NCBI RefSeq assembly: GCF_006494365.1
Contig: NZ_VHIP01000016.1
Location: forward strand, 43,646 to 107,645
Reading direction: 5' to 3'
DNA from: Aestuariibacter sp. GS-14
Lineage (GTDB): Bacteria; Pseudomonadota; Gammaproteobacteria; Enterobacterales; Alteromonadaceae
DNA length: 64,000 nt
Part shown: one piece after another, positions 9,304 to 18,061 of the stretch
Layout of the letters: every line of letters begins with the position of its first letter
Numbering within the stretch: the first letter of the stretch is position 1
The notes under the pieces: model-generated
The model's input: only the letters and a program-made list of their open reading frames with translations
Database searches by the model: none
What the model was told of the DNA's origin: nothing
Made by a program: the position numbers and the translations under genes

Positions 9304-10428
9304 TCACCTCTGACGATACTTTTCGATGATTGTATTGGCCGTTATATTTAGCTGCTCTTGTGCGGTTTCAGATACATAGGGTGTAACAAGGAATATACCT
9401 AGTCCTTCTTTGGGATAAATGGATATCCAGGCTGACGTGCCGAAAGTACCACCGCCGTGATAATACTGCCCCTCTGAATCTAATCTAAACGTATTCCAAA
9501 TATAGGCTCTGCCTAACCCGTCTTCGTCTCCAGCCAGCAAAGTTAGTGCCTTTTCAGCTATCTTATTGTTGCTGTTGAGATAATAACTTAGGTATCTGCC
9601 CATATCTGGCACTGTGGATTTTAGGCCTCCCGCTGCATTAAAGTAGTCAGACGCGTCAGGTGTAGGGACACCGTTTTCATGTATCCCACGTCTCCACCTT
9701 GCACGTTCACTTTCAGAAAATTGAGCATAAGTCTCGATTTGCCCTGTTAACTTAAAGACATAGCGCTTGAGAAGTTGCTCTATCGGCGCATTGTATAGCG
9801 CTTCCAGTACGATACCGATGAGCCGAACGCCTGCGTTTGAATAACGATATCTACTTCCTGGTTTTTCTTGAAGTGTATATCCGTTTAATATGTTGATTAG
9901 ATTTTCATCATCGTGGGCAATAAAACATGTCAACCTTTCATCTGGTAAGAGGTTAGCCCCGTCACACGATAGATCTGTTGGTAGTCCAGAGATATGTGTC
10001 GCTAAATGCCTGACTGTGATTTCTACGCCTTGATATTGTAATGCGTCTTTATTAACCCTTTCGAGGTATCGAGAGATTGGCGCATCAAGTTCTATGAGTT
10101 CATCAGATACGGCTTGCGCTAAGATTAATCCAACATGCGTTTTGGTAATAGAACCTATGTCGTACAGGGCATTGTCGGATGGAATTGAACCATCGACAAA
10201 TTCGCCGTAATGATATGTACTCACGGCGCCTTCTGTTACGAATGCTACGGATACTGCGCTAATCTTAGTGTCAGCAATGAGCTTACCAACTTCTTCATTG
10301 ATTATTTCAACCTGTTTATCCTGCTCAGTCATATTAGGCGTTGAACATCCCAAAACGAAAACGCAAGCTATGAACATCGTAAAAAGACGCCGTCTTTTAC
10401 GTTTTTTTAAAATAGTCGAATAACACAT
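9304..10428 (-). CDS. Serine hydrolase, class C beta-lactamase/PBP-like lipoprotein
   Basis: A beta-lactamase-fold serine hydrolase of about 374 residues. The nucleophile motif SxxK is SITK (DIGSITKTHVG), the second motif is YSN (YRYSNAGVR), and the third is the HGGG loop near the C-terminus. An N-terminal signal with lipobox VLGC predicts lipidation and export. The ATG at 10428 has an AAGGAGAG upstream and is preferred to an adjoining TTG. Such proteins are often esterases or peptidases and rarely true beta-lactamases; no antibiotic resistance role is implied. Composition is more AT-rich than neighbouring genes, which may indicate later acquisition. Confidence 0.85.
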   Translation of the reverse strand: MCYSTILKKRKRRRLFTMFIACVFVLGCSTPNMTEQDKQVEIINEEVGKLIADTKISAVSVAFVTEGAVSTYHYGEFVDGSIPSDNALYDIGSITKTHVGLILAQAVSDELIELDAPISRYLERVNKDALQYQGVEITVRHLATHISGLPTDLSCDGANLLPDERLTCFIAHDDENLINILNGYTLQEKPGSRYRYSNAGVRLIGIVLEALYNAPIEQLLKRYVFKLTGQIETYAQFSESERARWRRGIHENGVPTPDASDYFNAAGGLKSTVPDMGRYLSYYLNSNNKIAEKALTLLAGDEDGLGRAYIWNTFRLDSEGQYYHGGGTFGTSAWISIYPKEGLGIFLVTPYVSETAQEQLNITANTIIEKYRQR

Positions 10429-10597
10429 CAATCTCTCCTTGAAACCTTTGCTTTTAACCCAGAAGGGAGGTGTTAAGCATGAGGCTTTAATGCTCTCCTA
10501 CTCCACTTGCCTTGAAGATGTTTTAGTGCAATTGAAACAAGTATTTCCAGTGAATCACATACGCTATCTAAGCAGAATATCTGATTGTGATTTACGC

Positions 10598-10900
10598 CTA
10601 GGGGGTCGTCACACACGTCTTTTGAATAATTGCCTGACTGGCTTGTTCTCCATATTCATCACCCGTGGATTTTGCGACAGCCAGATCGATGCGCGCAGTG
10701 TCGCATTGACGCTGCAACGCCAAAGACATGAGGTAGTTCTGATCTTTTTGCTTTTGTGCCAAACCCTTTATTCCATTGTATTCGGTTCGGCTTTCGGGGC
10801 TTTTCCCTCGCTCATAAGGCGGTGCAGAATTCGTTGAACAGCCACCTAACAGCAAAATAATAATGCCAGTCAGAACAGTGTATTTGAACAAAACCATCAC
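10598..10900 (-). CDS. Small predicted lipoprotein of unknown function
   Basis: A 100-residue protein with a hydrophobic N-terminal segment (VLTGIIILLLGG) and lipobox LGGC, cysteine at about residue 21. The mature part is polar and charged (YERGKSPESRTEYNG) with two later cysteines (QRQCDTAR and KTCVTTP). No known domain is recognised. The gene stands alone between the serine hydrolase and the lipase foldase gene, on the same strand as both. A longer plus-strand frame overlaps it but has no signal or plausible start, so the minus-strand reading is preferred. Confidence 0.65.
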   Translation of the reverse strand: MMVLFKYTVLTGIIILLLGGCSTNSAPPYERGKSPESRTEYNGIKGLAQKQKDQNYLMSLALQRQCDTARIDLAVAKSTGDEYGEQASQAIIQKTCVTTP

Positions 10901-11035
10901 TCCACGTTGTACCAGATAGTATCACCGTGAGTTTATGGTATTAATTCAGGATTTTAGTGCTGATACGCCGGACTTTTTACCCGTTTGTACACACTTGGGA
11001 AGTTTGGGAATACCGAGCCCCCTTATTCTTACTTG

Positions 11036-11995
11036 TTATATGCCAAGTAAGTCGGGGTTTTCCAGAAAAACCCGCAAGCGCTTTTTCTCTGCGTCACTGA
11101 AATGTGTTGCCATGTATTGTTCAATAGCCTGTTGTTGCTCTGCATCAGTCATTTGCTGGTCTTGTTGCAATGCATTGTGCCACTGCTTGTAACTCTTTAC
11201 CTTTTTCTGCCAGGCCTGACGTTTCTCCGTAGTTGCCTGCAGGCGAGCTGCCACCTCGGCGCCGAACTCTGCCGATGCGGCGTTATACAAAGTTTCGCCT
11301 TCATATTGAATGGCTAGTTCACGCAATGCTTTGACTTCCATCGAGTCGGTAAAACCTTGCTTTTGAGACTCGGGCAGCGCAGCCAACTGCTGCTCAATAA
11401 GCGCCGCTTTTTGCGCTTCGGAATAATAAGGATCCTGAGATATTCTCAGGCGCTCAAACGCAGCCAGATCAAACGCAACATCTTCGGCGAACAGACATTC
11501 ATACTCCGGTTCCGAAAAGTAGTCGTAGCGCATCTGTGTTAGCGCGTCCATTCTTGCAGTAATCGCTTCCAGGTCCGGTGTAGCAAGGCCATCTTCTGGT
11601 TCGAGGGCCAGCAAAGCCACTTTGTATTCCACGTACCGTGTGAACAAATCCATGTAAGCGGCGAGCTGTTCTCCGTCGTAACCTTGTTGAATTTTGTTTT
11701 CCCGATATTCAGCCAGCATAGCGTCTGGTCCGAGACCTTCTCGCGCAAAAATAAAAGCGTCAAACTCGTCCTTTAGCCCCGCATGCAATGTAAACAGGCG
11801 CTCGGGGGGAACAGGGTTAATTGAATGGTGAGGTTGCGTGGTGTCATCTGAAACAACCAATTCGGTTGGCTCCAGATTGTTATCCGATGTTGCCCTTTCA
11901 ACATCGTTTTCGAGTTGTTGTTGCCTTGACGTGGTGGTGAGCTTTAACCCCACCACCAGCACCAAAAGCGCAATCAGTATTACGCTCTTTCGCAC
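11036..11995 (-). CDS. lifO: Lipase-specific foldase (lipase chaperone)
   Basis: A 319-residue membrane-anchored steric foldase needed to fold the secreted lipase encoded just upstream. An N-terminal hydrophobic anchor (VILIALLVLVVGLKL) is followed by a variable linker, then the helical lipase-binding domain; RYDYFSEPEYECLFAED resembles the conserved RxxxFDY(F/C) foldase motif region. It starts at a GTG one base after the lipase stop codon, so translation is coupled. Its export route is Sec, with the foldase staying at the periplasmic face of the inner membrane. Confidence 0.9.
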   Translation of the reverse strand: MRKSVILIALLVLVVGLKLTTTSRQQQLENDVERATSDNNLEPTELVVSDDTTQPHHSINPVPPERLFTLHAGLKDEFDAFIFAREGLGPDAMLAEYRENKIQQGYDGEQLAAYMDLFTRYVEYKVALLALEPEDGLATPDLEAITARMDALTQMRYDYFSEPEYECLFAEDVAFDLAAFERLRISQDPYYSEAQKAALIEQQLAALPESQKQGFTDSMEVKALRELAIQYEGETLYNAASAEFGAEVAARLQATTEKRQAWQKKVKSYKQWHNALQQDQQMTDAEQQQAIEQYMATHFSDAEKKRLRVFLENPDLLGI

Positions 11996-11996
11996 G

Positions 11997-12929
11997 TTAC
12001 AGGCCCATTGACTTAAGGCGCTGTGCCTGCTCTACAAATACCTGTACCGGATCGGTTTCAAACCAGTGATGAATACCAAAGACCTGATTTACCTCGTCCA
12101 GGTGATTCATGCGATAGCGGTCATTAATAACGTACCCTAACTGTGAACTGCAACTGGACACCAAGCCGTCGTTGGTTTCATCAAACGCTAAGCCGGTTAA
12201 CACCATAAACGAGTCGCTTACATCCAGTGCATTAGTCAGCGTTTTACCACCACTCCATGAAAAATAGTAAACGCCATTCTCGGCCAGCATATCACCGTCA
12301 TTTGTACAGTAACCGCTTGGCATGCCCTCTGGATAGCGAGCGTTAAACTTTGCAGCGCCTTCTGTGGTAAGTGAGTCCAGTGCGGCTACGCTGTCTGTTG
12401 GCAACGCTCGCGGGTCCGATCCCGTGACCAGCTCAATCACACTAGCAAAAGCATTAAATACTGTGGCGGCAACGCCTTCCTGAGGAGAGTCTTCAGTCAA
12501 ACCTGCCCGAACAATATCCGCCACCTTACTGCCCTGATTCACACCTGCAACCGAGGTGGCTGATGCAACCAGCTCGGGCGCAACACTGGCGACGTATCGG
12601 ATAGTTGGACCACCATGACTGTGACCAATCAGGTTAACCTTTTCAGCGCCTGAATGTGCTAATACCTCCTGCACATAGGCCAACAACTGCTCGCCTCGTA
12701 CTTCACTGGAATTGGCAGGTGACACTGTAGCGGTGTATACCTTCGCGCCGTAGCGTGTCAGTTTGTTGGGTACCTTGTAAAAGTAATCAACGCCCAGGGC
12801 GTCATCAAATCCAAACAAGCCGTGCACAAGCACAATCGGATATTTGGTTGAGGTATCAGGGGCCGCGTAGGCAGGTACTGCAGCGTTAAACAACCATGCC
12901 AAACAAGCGAAATAGAGTGCTTTTTTCAT
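11997..12929 (-). CDS. Secreted triacylglycerol lipase
   Basis: A 310-residue alpha/beta hydrolase of the Pseudomonas/Burkholderia lipase family I. A signal peptide covers about the first 22 residues (cleavage near AYA/APD), the oxyanion-hole segment is VLVHGLFGF, and the nucleophile elbow is GHSHGG. Acid and base candidates are the aspartate in TNDGLVS and the histidine in NQVFGIHHW. Two cysteines (GYCTND and SSCSSQ) suggest a structural disulfide. First gene of a two-gene operon with its foldase. Expected to pass Sec and then a type II secretion system not present here. Confidence 0.94.
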   Translation of the reverse strand: MKKALYFACLAWLFNAAVPAYAAPDTSTKYPIVLVHGLFGFDDALGVDYFYKVPNKLTRYGAKVYTATVSPANSSEVRGEQLLAYVQEVLAHSGAEKVNLIGHSHGGPTIRYVASVAPELVASATSVAGVNQGSKVADIVRAGLTEDSPQEGVAATVFNAFASVIELVTGSDPRALPTDSVAALDSLTTEGAAKFNARYPEGMPSGYCTNDGDMLAENGVYYFSWSGGKTLTNALDVSDSFMVLTGLAFDETNDGLVSSCSSQLGYVINDRYRMNHLDEVNQVFGIHHWFETDPVQVFVEQAQRLKSMGL

Positions 12930-13326
12930 GTGTGTGTCCTGTCTTGTATATTTTCAGTTGTCATTAATATTCTGTCGTTAGGATCTCATCAGAGGTCTAA
13001 CCATTGTTATTATTTTGTTAACATTCCATTAATTTTTGCAACTTTCAAGTGAAATATTACTTTTGGGACATGCCATTTTTGCTACACGATAGCGGCAAGA
13101 CTGGTAGTATTTATTGAATTTTCCTTATAAATTAGCGCATTATTCACGAAATATGCGGGTGGCACGGCCCATTAGCCATATCATTCACCATATGAATGCG
13201 CATCATGGATAGCAGAAATACATTTGAGATAATAAATACGTCGAGACATCGGTATAAATGATGTCTCTTTATTAGGAATGGGCACCCGGCTTTTGAAACC
13301 AGACTGGAAAATTGTGGGTATTTAAT
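12930..13326. other. Intergenic region with one hairpin; no gene seen
   Basis: About 400 AT-rich bases between the start of the lipase gene and the stop of the GST gene, so the right part is downstream of GST and the left part should hold the lipase promoter. I see no credible reading frame. An 8-bp inverted repeat, GAGACATC with GATGTCTC, lies at 13243-13267 with a 9-base loop. It lacks a convincing U-tract in either direction, so it is at best a weak terminator or an RNA-processing hairpin. Confidence 0.4.
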
Positions 13327-13941
13327 TCAAGCTGATGCGCTGGCTCTTGCGCTAACCTGTTGATGCCAACGCTTCAGATTTTCCTGATGCTCGGCCATTC
13401 TAATTTTAACTACGCGAGCAAAATCAATCGCACATAGCGCAATAATATCGGCAATAGTGAAGGTATCGCCGGCAATGCAGTCACTCTCACCCAAACGAGC
13501 GTCGAGAATATCCAGAAATGCCACTACATCTTTACCCGCTTGCTCTCCAAAAGCAGGCACAGGGGTCATACGATCCTTAAAATAGCCGGTGGTATGCTGA
13601 AAGCACTGGGTAACCGGTAACATTAAGCTCTGATCAACACGCCGCTGCCACATGCCAATAATGCCTTTTTCCAGCGGTGTCGTTCCCATTAACGGCGGTT
13701 CGGGATGCATGGCTTCTATGTACGTACAAATGGCGTCGGTTTCACTTATGCAGGTGCCATCTGCCAATTCCAAAATGGGTAACTTTCCCATCGGATTCTT
13801 AGCCAGCATCTGGGGTGTGCGGTTTTCCCCTTTTTGAATGTCGAGTTGCACATAGTTCGCCGCAATGCCTTTTTCCGCCAGGAACATGCGTACCCTGCGC
13901 GGATTCGGCGCCCGGGACGAATCGTAAATGGTGTATGACAT
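13327..13941 (-). CDS. Glutathione S-transferase family protein
   Basis: A 204-residue soluble GST. The N-terminal thioredoxin-like domain includes MGKLPILELADGTCISETDAICTY split across the GSH-binding strand and helix; the cis-proline P54-like and the ES(E/D)A-type SETDAI glutathione contact are visible. The C-terminal domain is all-helical with the conserved N-capping D in FTIADIIAL. It conjugates or reduces electrophiles using glutathione; the physiological substrate is not readable. It stands alone, with ubiG downstream of its promoter side on the same strand. Confidence 0.88.
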   Translation of the reverse strand: MSYTIYDSSRAPNPRRVRMFLAEKGIAANYVQLDIQKGENRTPQMLAKNPMGKLPILELADGTCISETDAICTYIEAMHPEPPLMGTTPLEKGIIGMWQRRVDQSLMLPVTQCFQHTTGYFKDRMTPVPAFGEQAGKDVVAFLDILDARLGESDCIAGDTFTIADIIALCAIDFARVVKIRMAEHQENLKRWHQQVSARASASA

Positions 13942-13998
13942 AGTTTGACTCCCTGTTATCTGACAGCCTAAGGTCTGTTGATCTGATTTACTATCAGA

Positions 13999-14769
13999 TT
14001 AATCATTAAAGTAACGCTTATAAAGCTGGATATAGTTCACTCTCATCGACGGGCACAGTCGCCACCGACCGGAAAACGGATTTAATTTCATGCCGGTCTC
14101 GTAAACAGGTTCAAACCTGTCCGACTTCACCCAATCAGCTAATTCTTCAGGTTGGACAAATTTTTTCCAGTCATGGGTGCCAACAGGCAAATAGCGCATT
14201 ACGTATTCCGCCCCCAAAATTGCAATTAACCAGGACAACCAGGTCCTGTTTAACGTAGCCAGTACTAATGTCCCTTTGGGGTTAACCAACTGGGCGCATT
14301 GCTTAATTAATGCGGGTTGATCTGGCACGTGCTCCACTACTTCTGCGTTGATCACAACATCGTATTGATTACCGTCGGCGATTTGCTGATCGCTCAGTTG
14401 ATGAAGATAACGAATCGTGAGCCCGGATTGCGACGCATGTAACCTGGCAACTTCTATACTCACTGCACTGGCATCAATACCCGTTACCTTGGCACCTTCT
14501 TTGGCCAGCGCTTCACTGATAAGCCCCCCACCACAGCCGACATCCAGTACGGTTAAATCTCGCAGACACTGAGGACTTTGTGGATCGCGATTATGACAAT
14601 ACGCCAGATGCCTGACCATATAGGCAGAACGGGTAGCATTAAACGCCAATGCGGTTTTAAACTTGCCGGCAGGGTCCCACCATTCCCTGGCCAATTTATT
14701 AAAACGGGCCAACTCCTTAGCCGAAGTATTTTCTTTAATTGGTTGACTTAGCTGACTTTTGTCTAACAT
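13999..14769 (-). CDS. ubiG: Ubiquinone biosynthesis O-methyltransferase
   Basis: A 256-residue class I SAM-dependent methyltransferase that carries out both O-methylations of ubiquinone synthesis. The SAM-binding motif I is VLDVGCGGGLISEALA, preceded by the family signature FNKLAREWWDPAGKFK and followed by VVEHVPDQPALI. The start at 14769 gives the usual N-terminus MLDKSQLSQP; an in-frame ATG eleven codons earlier would add an untypical basic stretch. Peripheral to the membrane in a Coq-like complex. Single gene, with a 230-bp gap before the divergent diguanylate cyclase. Confidence 0.92.
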   Translation of the reverse strand: MLDKSQLSQPIKENTSAKELARFNKLAREWWDPAGKFKTALAFNATRSAYMVRHLAYCHNRDPQSPQCLRDLTVLDVGCGGGLISEALAKEGAKVTGIDASAVSIEVARLHASQSGLTIRYLHQLSDQQIADGNQYDVVINAEVVEHVPDQPALIKQCAQLVNPKGTLVLATLNRTWLSWLIAILGAEYVMRYLPVGTHDWKKFVQPEELADWVKSDRFEPVYETGMKLNPFSGRWRLCPSMRVNYIQLYKRYFND

Positions 14770-15032
14770 CCGACAATTCCAAAGACGCCATTTTATGGGC
14801 ATGAAGTATAGTACAGCCTGAGTCTGATGATGAAGATTTGTGTAAAGCAGACTGTATTTATGCTCATCTCAATTAATTGATCGACGGTGATTAAGCGTTG
14901 CCTGTTGTTACCCTCGCCGAATCAAATGTGATCACTTTGAAAGAGATGCCAGCAATAATTTTATACTAAAGTTGAAATTTAATGATTTGCACACTACGTT
15001 TTGTTTTAGTGATTTGCGAAAGGAACACACCA

Positions 15033-16493
15033 ATGAACCTGCAATTTATCGATTTGCACACTGAGCCACATCGTTCATTGATTGTGGTCGCAAAGAAAAC
15101 AGGCATGCAGCTTACGTATCTGGTTATATCCTTGGCATGCTGTGTTTTGGCAGGGCATCTTCTGGATATTGAGTATTTATATCGTCCGGTTCAGGATGGT
15201 CCGTCTACGCATCCGCTCACCGCATTATTATTCCTGCTGCTGGCGATGGCCTTGCTCTTTCAGTTTACGCACCGGTCTGTTTCCTTAGGCTTGCAATTTA
15301 TTGTCGCTTCAATATTGGCATCACTATTCATGGTTAATGCAACATCGCCTGATCAGCCATTTCTGTCTTTGTCATCGTCTAAACACCTGGCAGACATTTT
15401 TAATCTTCAGCCCTCTAACCGTTTGTCGGGCAATAGTTTCGTTGTGATAGGTTGTATGCTGTTTTCAATATGGGCCCGCAAGCGCAGACATCACATACTT
15501 TGCCAGGCCCTCGCATTAATGTCGCTATGCATCGCTACCACGGCTCTAATAGGTTATGCCTATCACACTCCGGCTCTTTATCAGGATATGTCATTGTTTA
15601 CGGTAACCCTTAGCTTTTTCCTTGCCGCTTCGGTGCTGGGGATTTCAGCAAACAGAGGAACAGTTCGCGCGGCACTCTCCCCTCATCTGGGAGGTCAGAT
15701 AGTCCGGATACAATGTATTGTGGGTGGGGTATTCTTCTTTGGTACCGGCTACCTGGTGTTTCGCTCTTTAGCCAATGCGCAGGTGAGCAGTTTATTCGGA
15801 AGCTATATGATCGCTGCTTGTTGGTTCCTGTTCGTGGTGCTTATGACCGGGGCGAGTGTATTTGAGCAAACCGACCGTACTCGGCGCAAATTGGAAAAGA
15901 AACTACGAGCGGTGGCGCTCTACGATGAACTCACCCAATTATTGAATCGTCGGGGATTTAAACAGATCATTGACCAACAACTTGCACATCAACGCAGAGT
16001 CGGTGGTGGAATGGGTCTAATGCTGGTAGACATTGATCATTTTAAGCAGGTAAATGACCGCTATGGCCATGACATAGGAGATAAGGTTATTCAGCACGTG
16101 GCCTGGCATCTTCGCCGACTGGTAAGGGATACCGATTCAGTATGCCGCTATGGCGGTGAGGAATTTGCCATATTGCTGCCGCATACGGATCCCGAAGGTG
16201 TAATCATTGCCGCCAACACTCTTCAACATGCCATTGAAGCACTCAGCATGCCGCTATTTAACGACTCGCATTCGGAAACTCTGTCAGTAACAGTATCGAT
16301 AGGTTGCTCTAATGTGGTGAATGGGTTAACTGAGAAAGCCTTCAAACGCGCTGATGAAGCGTTATACGAATCTAAACGCGCAGGCAGAAACTGTGTCTCC
16401 GGGCGATTCGAAGCGCCACATTCCGATTATTCCAAATCCAGGAAGGCACACCGGAGCCGTCATTTTTTCCGTACCGCCAAACAACAAAGTTAA
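15033..16493 (+). CDS. Membrane diguanylate cyclase (GGDEF)
   Basis: A 486-residue protein with about eight predicted membrane helices over residues 25-280, then a GGDEF domain. The active-site motif GGEEF is at residues 374-378 and an intact inhibitory I-site RDTD sits exactly five residues before it, so an active, product-inhibited c-di-GMP synthase is predicted. The N-terminal sensor resembles MASE-type membrane domains but I cannot name the subtype. The start ATG at 15033 has AAAGGA nine bases upstream and is preferred to an in-frame ATG 17 codons earlier. Confidence 0.92.
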   Translation: MNLQFIDLHTEPHRSLIVVAKKTGMQLTYLVISLACCVLAGHLLDIEYLYRPVQDGPSTHPLTALLFLLLAMALLFQFTHRSVSLGLQFIVASILASLFMVNATSPDQPFLSLSSSKHLADIFNLQPSNRLSGNSFVVIGCMLFSIWARKRRHHILCQALALMSLCIATTALIGYAYHTPALYQDMSLFTVTLSFFLAASVLGISANRGTVRAALSPHLGGQIVRIQCIVGGVFFFGTGYLVFRSLANAQVSSLFGSYMIAACWFLFVVLMTGASVFEQTDRTRRKLEKKLRAVALYDELTQLLNRRGFKQIIDQQLAHQRRVGGGMGLMLVDIDHFKQVNDRYGHDIGDKVIQHVAWHLRRLVRDTDSVCRYGGEEFAILLPHTDPEGVIIAANTLQHAIEALSMPLFNDSHSETLSVTVSIGCSNVVNGLTEKAFKRADEALYESKRAGRNCVSGRFEAPHSDYSKSRKAHRSRHFFRTAKQQS

Positions 16494-16497
16494 TTCG

Positions 16498-16917
16498 TTA
16501 CGATTGTTTGGCAGCCCAGTTTGCCAATGCAGCCTGAGCATTGGCATCGATAGCGGCCTTGTTCTGGCTTACCCAGTATTTTTCCATCACGCGTACATTG
16601 GCTTGATTTGCCTTGTAAAAGAAGTCGGCTATGTCACCTACCACAGGTATAAAACCTAAGCCAAAATCGAGCAGTGCATTGCGCAACATCACTTTTACCA
16701 ACCCGGTTGGCAACCCCATTTGCTTACCCAGATAAACAATACGCAACGCAGCGATAAGCATAATTGCATCCCCTACTCCGGGGATTAAACCAATAATGGC
16801 ATCAAATCCAATCCGAAAAGGCACAAATGGGAGCTTAAACGCAGTGTCTAACCGGTTAGCCAGCTTTTGTGCTTTCAGCAACTCAGTAGGCGCAGTAACT
16901 CCCGTTGTGTTGTTCAT
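16498..16917 (-). CDS. DUF4112 family membrane protein
   Basis: A 139-residue protein with the DUF4112 pattern: FDAIIGLIPGVGDAIM followed by a second, similar FGLGFIPVVGDIADF, which look like paired re-entrant or membrane hairpins rich in G and P. The function is unknown in the family. Its start overlaps the ferrochelatase stop by 4 bp (ATGA), so it is translationally coupled to hemH on the minus strand. It ends 4 bp from the convergent diguanylate cyclase gene. Confidence 0.88.
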   Translation of the reverse strand: MNNTTGVTAPTELLKAQKLANRLDTAFKLPFVPFRIGFDAIIGLIPGVGDAIMLIAALRIVYLGKQMGLPTGLVKVMLRNALLDFGLGFIPVVGDIADFFYKANQANVRVMEKYWVSQNKAAIDANAQAALANWAAKQS

Positions 16918-17993
16918 TGTTTGCTTCCTAGCTCCCTCGCCAGCTGTTCACGCTGTGCATTGTTACCTGAAACCTGCCAGCCATGCAGGTTTTCTTTTAC
17001 CAGTTCAAACAACATATTTATATGTGCTGAATCGCTGTTAAGTGCGGGAATATATTCATAACGCTCTCCGCCAGCTTCCATAAAGTACTCGCGATTTTCT
17101 TCGCCAATTTCCTCAATCGTTTCCAGACAATCGGCAGAAAAGCCTGGGCATACCACCTGCACTGACTTCACGCCCTCTGACGGCAAACCCTTAAGGGTTT
17201 CATCGGTATAGGGTTTCAACCACTCTTCGCGGCCAAAACGCGATTGGAAGGTAGTCATATACTCGGACTTTGTTAATCCAAGTGCCTCAGCGATTAGACG
17301 TGACGTTTTGTGACACTCACAGTGATACGGATCGCCATTGTCCAGATACCGCTTCGGAACACCGTGATAAGATAAAATCAACTTATCTGCCCGTCCGTGT
17401 TGCTGCCAATGTTGCTGAATCTTATTCGCCACCGCCTGAATGTAGCCAGGACGATCGTGGTAATGGCTGATAAAACGAAAATCCGGTAGCCAGCGACGTT
17501 TAACAAAATCATGCGCTACTGCATCAAACGTTGACGCAACTGTAGAGGCACTGTACTGAGGATAAAGAGGCAGTACCAGTAACTTGCGAACCCCCGCATT
17601 CAGCATGCGATCAATAGTATTGCTAACGGAAGGCTCACCGTAACGCATGGCATACTCCACCACCACGCTGTCACCGAATGCTTTTCGACATTCCTCTGCC
17701 AGGGCCGTGGCCTGTGCTTTGGTATGCACCATTAATGGTGAGCCGTGTTCAGACCACACCGAGGCATAGGCTTCTGCGGAACGCTTTGGACGCACATTCA
17801 AAATAATACCGTTTAAGATAAACCACCATATCAGGCGGGGAACTTCCACCACCCGGGGGTCAGACAAAAACTCCTTAAGATAGGGCTTAAGCGCGGCTTT
17901 AGTAGGCGCCTGAGGCGTACCTAAATTGGTAATTAACACACCAATTTTATCTGACTGACCATGGGTAAATCCGGTATTTCCAGTGAATTTCAT
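16914..17993 (-). CDS. hemH: Ferrochelatase
   Basis: Inserts ferrous iron into protoporphyrin IX, the last step of haem synthesis. The 359-residue protein has the family landmarks GVLITNLGTPQAPT, LPLYPQYSASTVAS, the catalytic histidine in LSYHGVPKRY, and the acidic cluster ETIEEIGEENREYF. A CHCECHKTSRL-like cysteine group (DPYHCECHKT) is present. Followed by a 4-bp overlapping DUF4112 gene. It shares the window with hemE (uroporphyrinogen decarboxylase) but the two are 13 kb apart and not co-transcribed. Confidence 0.95.
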   Translation of the reverse strand: MKFTGNTGFTHGQSDKIGVLITNLGTPQAPTKAALKPYLKEFLSDPRVVEVPRLIWWFILNGIILNVRPKRSAEAYASVWSEHGSPLMVHTKAQATALAEECRKAFGDSVVVEYAMRYGEPSVSNTIDRMLNAGVRKLLVLPLYPQYSASTVASTFDAVAHDFVKRRWLPDFRFISHYHDRPGYIQAVANKIQQHWQQHGRADKLILSYHGVPKRYLDNGDPYHCECHKTSRLIAEALGLTKSEYMTTFQSRFGREEWLKPYTDETLKGLPSEGVKSVQVVCPGFSADCLETIEEIGEENREYFMEAGGERYEYIPALNSDSAHINMLFELVKENLHGWQVSGNNAQREQLARELGSKQ

Positions 17994-18061
17994 TTAGTTA
18001 CTATTCCGCGTTTATAACTTGCTATGTGTGCATACTACGAAAAGTACGCCCAAACAGACTA

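Noticed and set aside
9304-10428. Antibiotic-resistance beta-lactamase
   Set aside because: Fold motifs fit general serine hydrolases/esterases of class C type; nothing points to a drug-hydrolysing enzyme.
10439-10837. Plus-strand frame of 132 codons opposite a small lipoprotein gene
   Set aside because: No ribosome site and no recognisable protein features; the minus strand encodes a lipoprotein with a clear lipobox.
13243-13267. Rho-independent terminator after the GST gene
   Set aside because: Good stem but no U-tract on the relevant strand.
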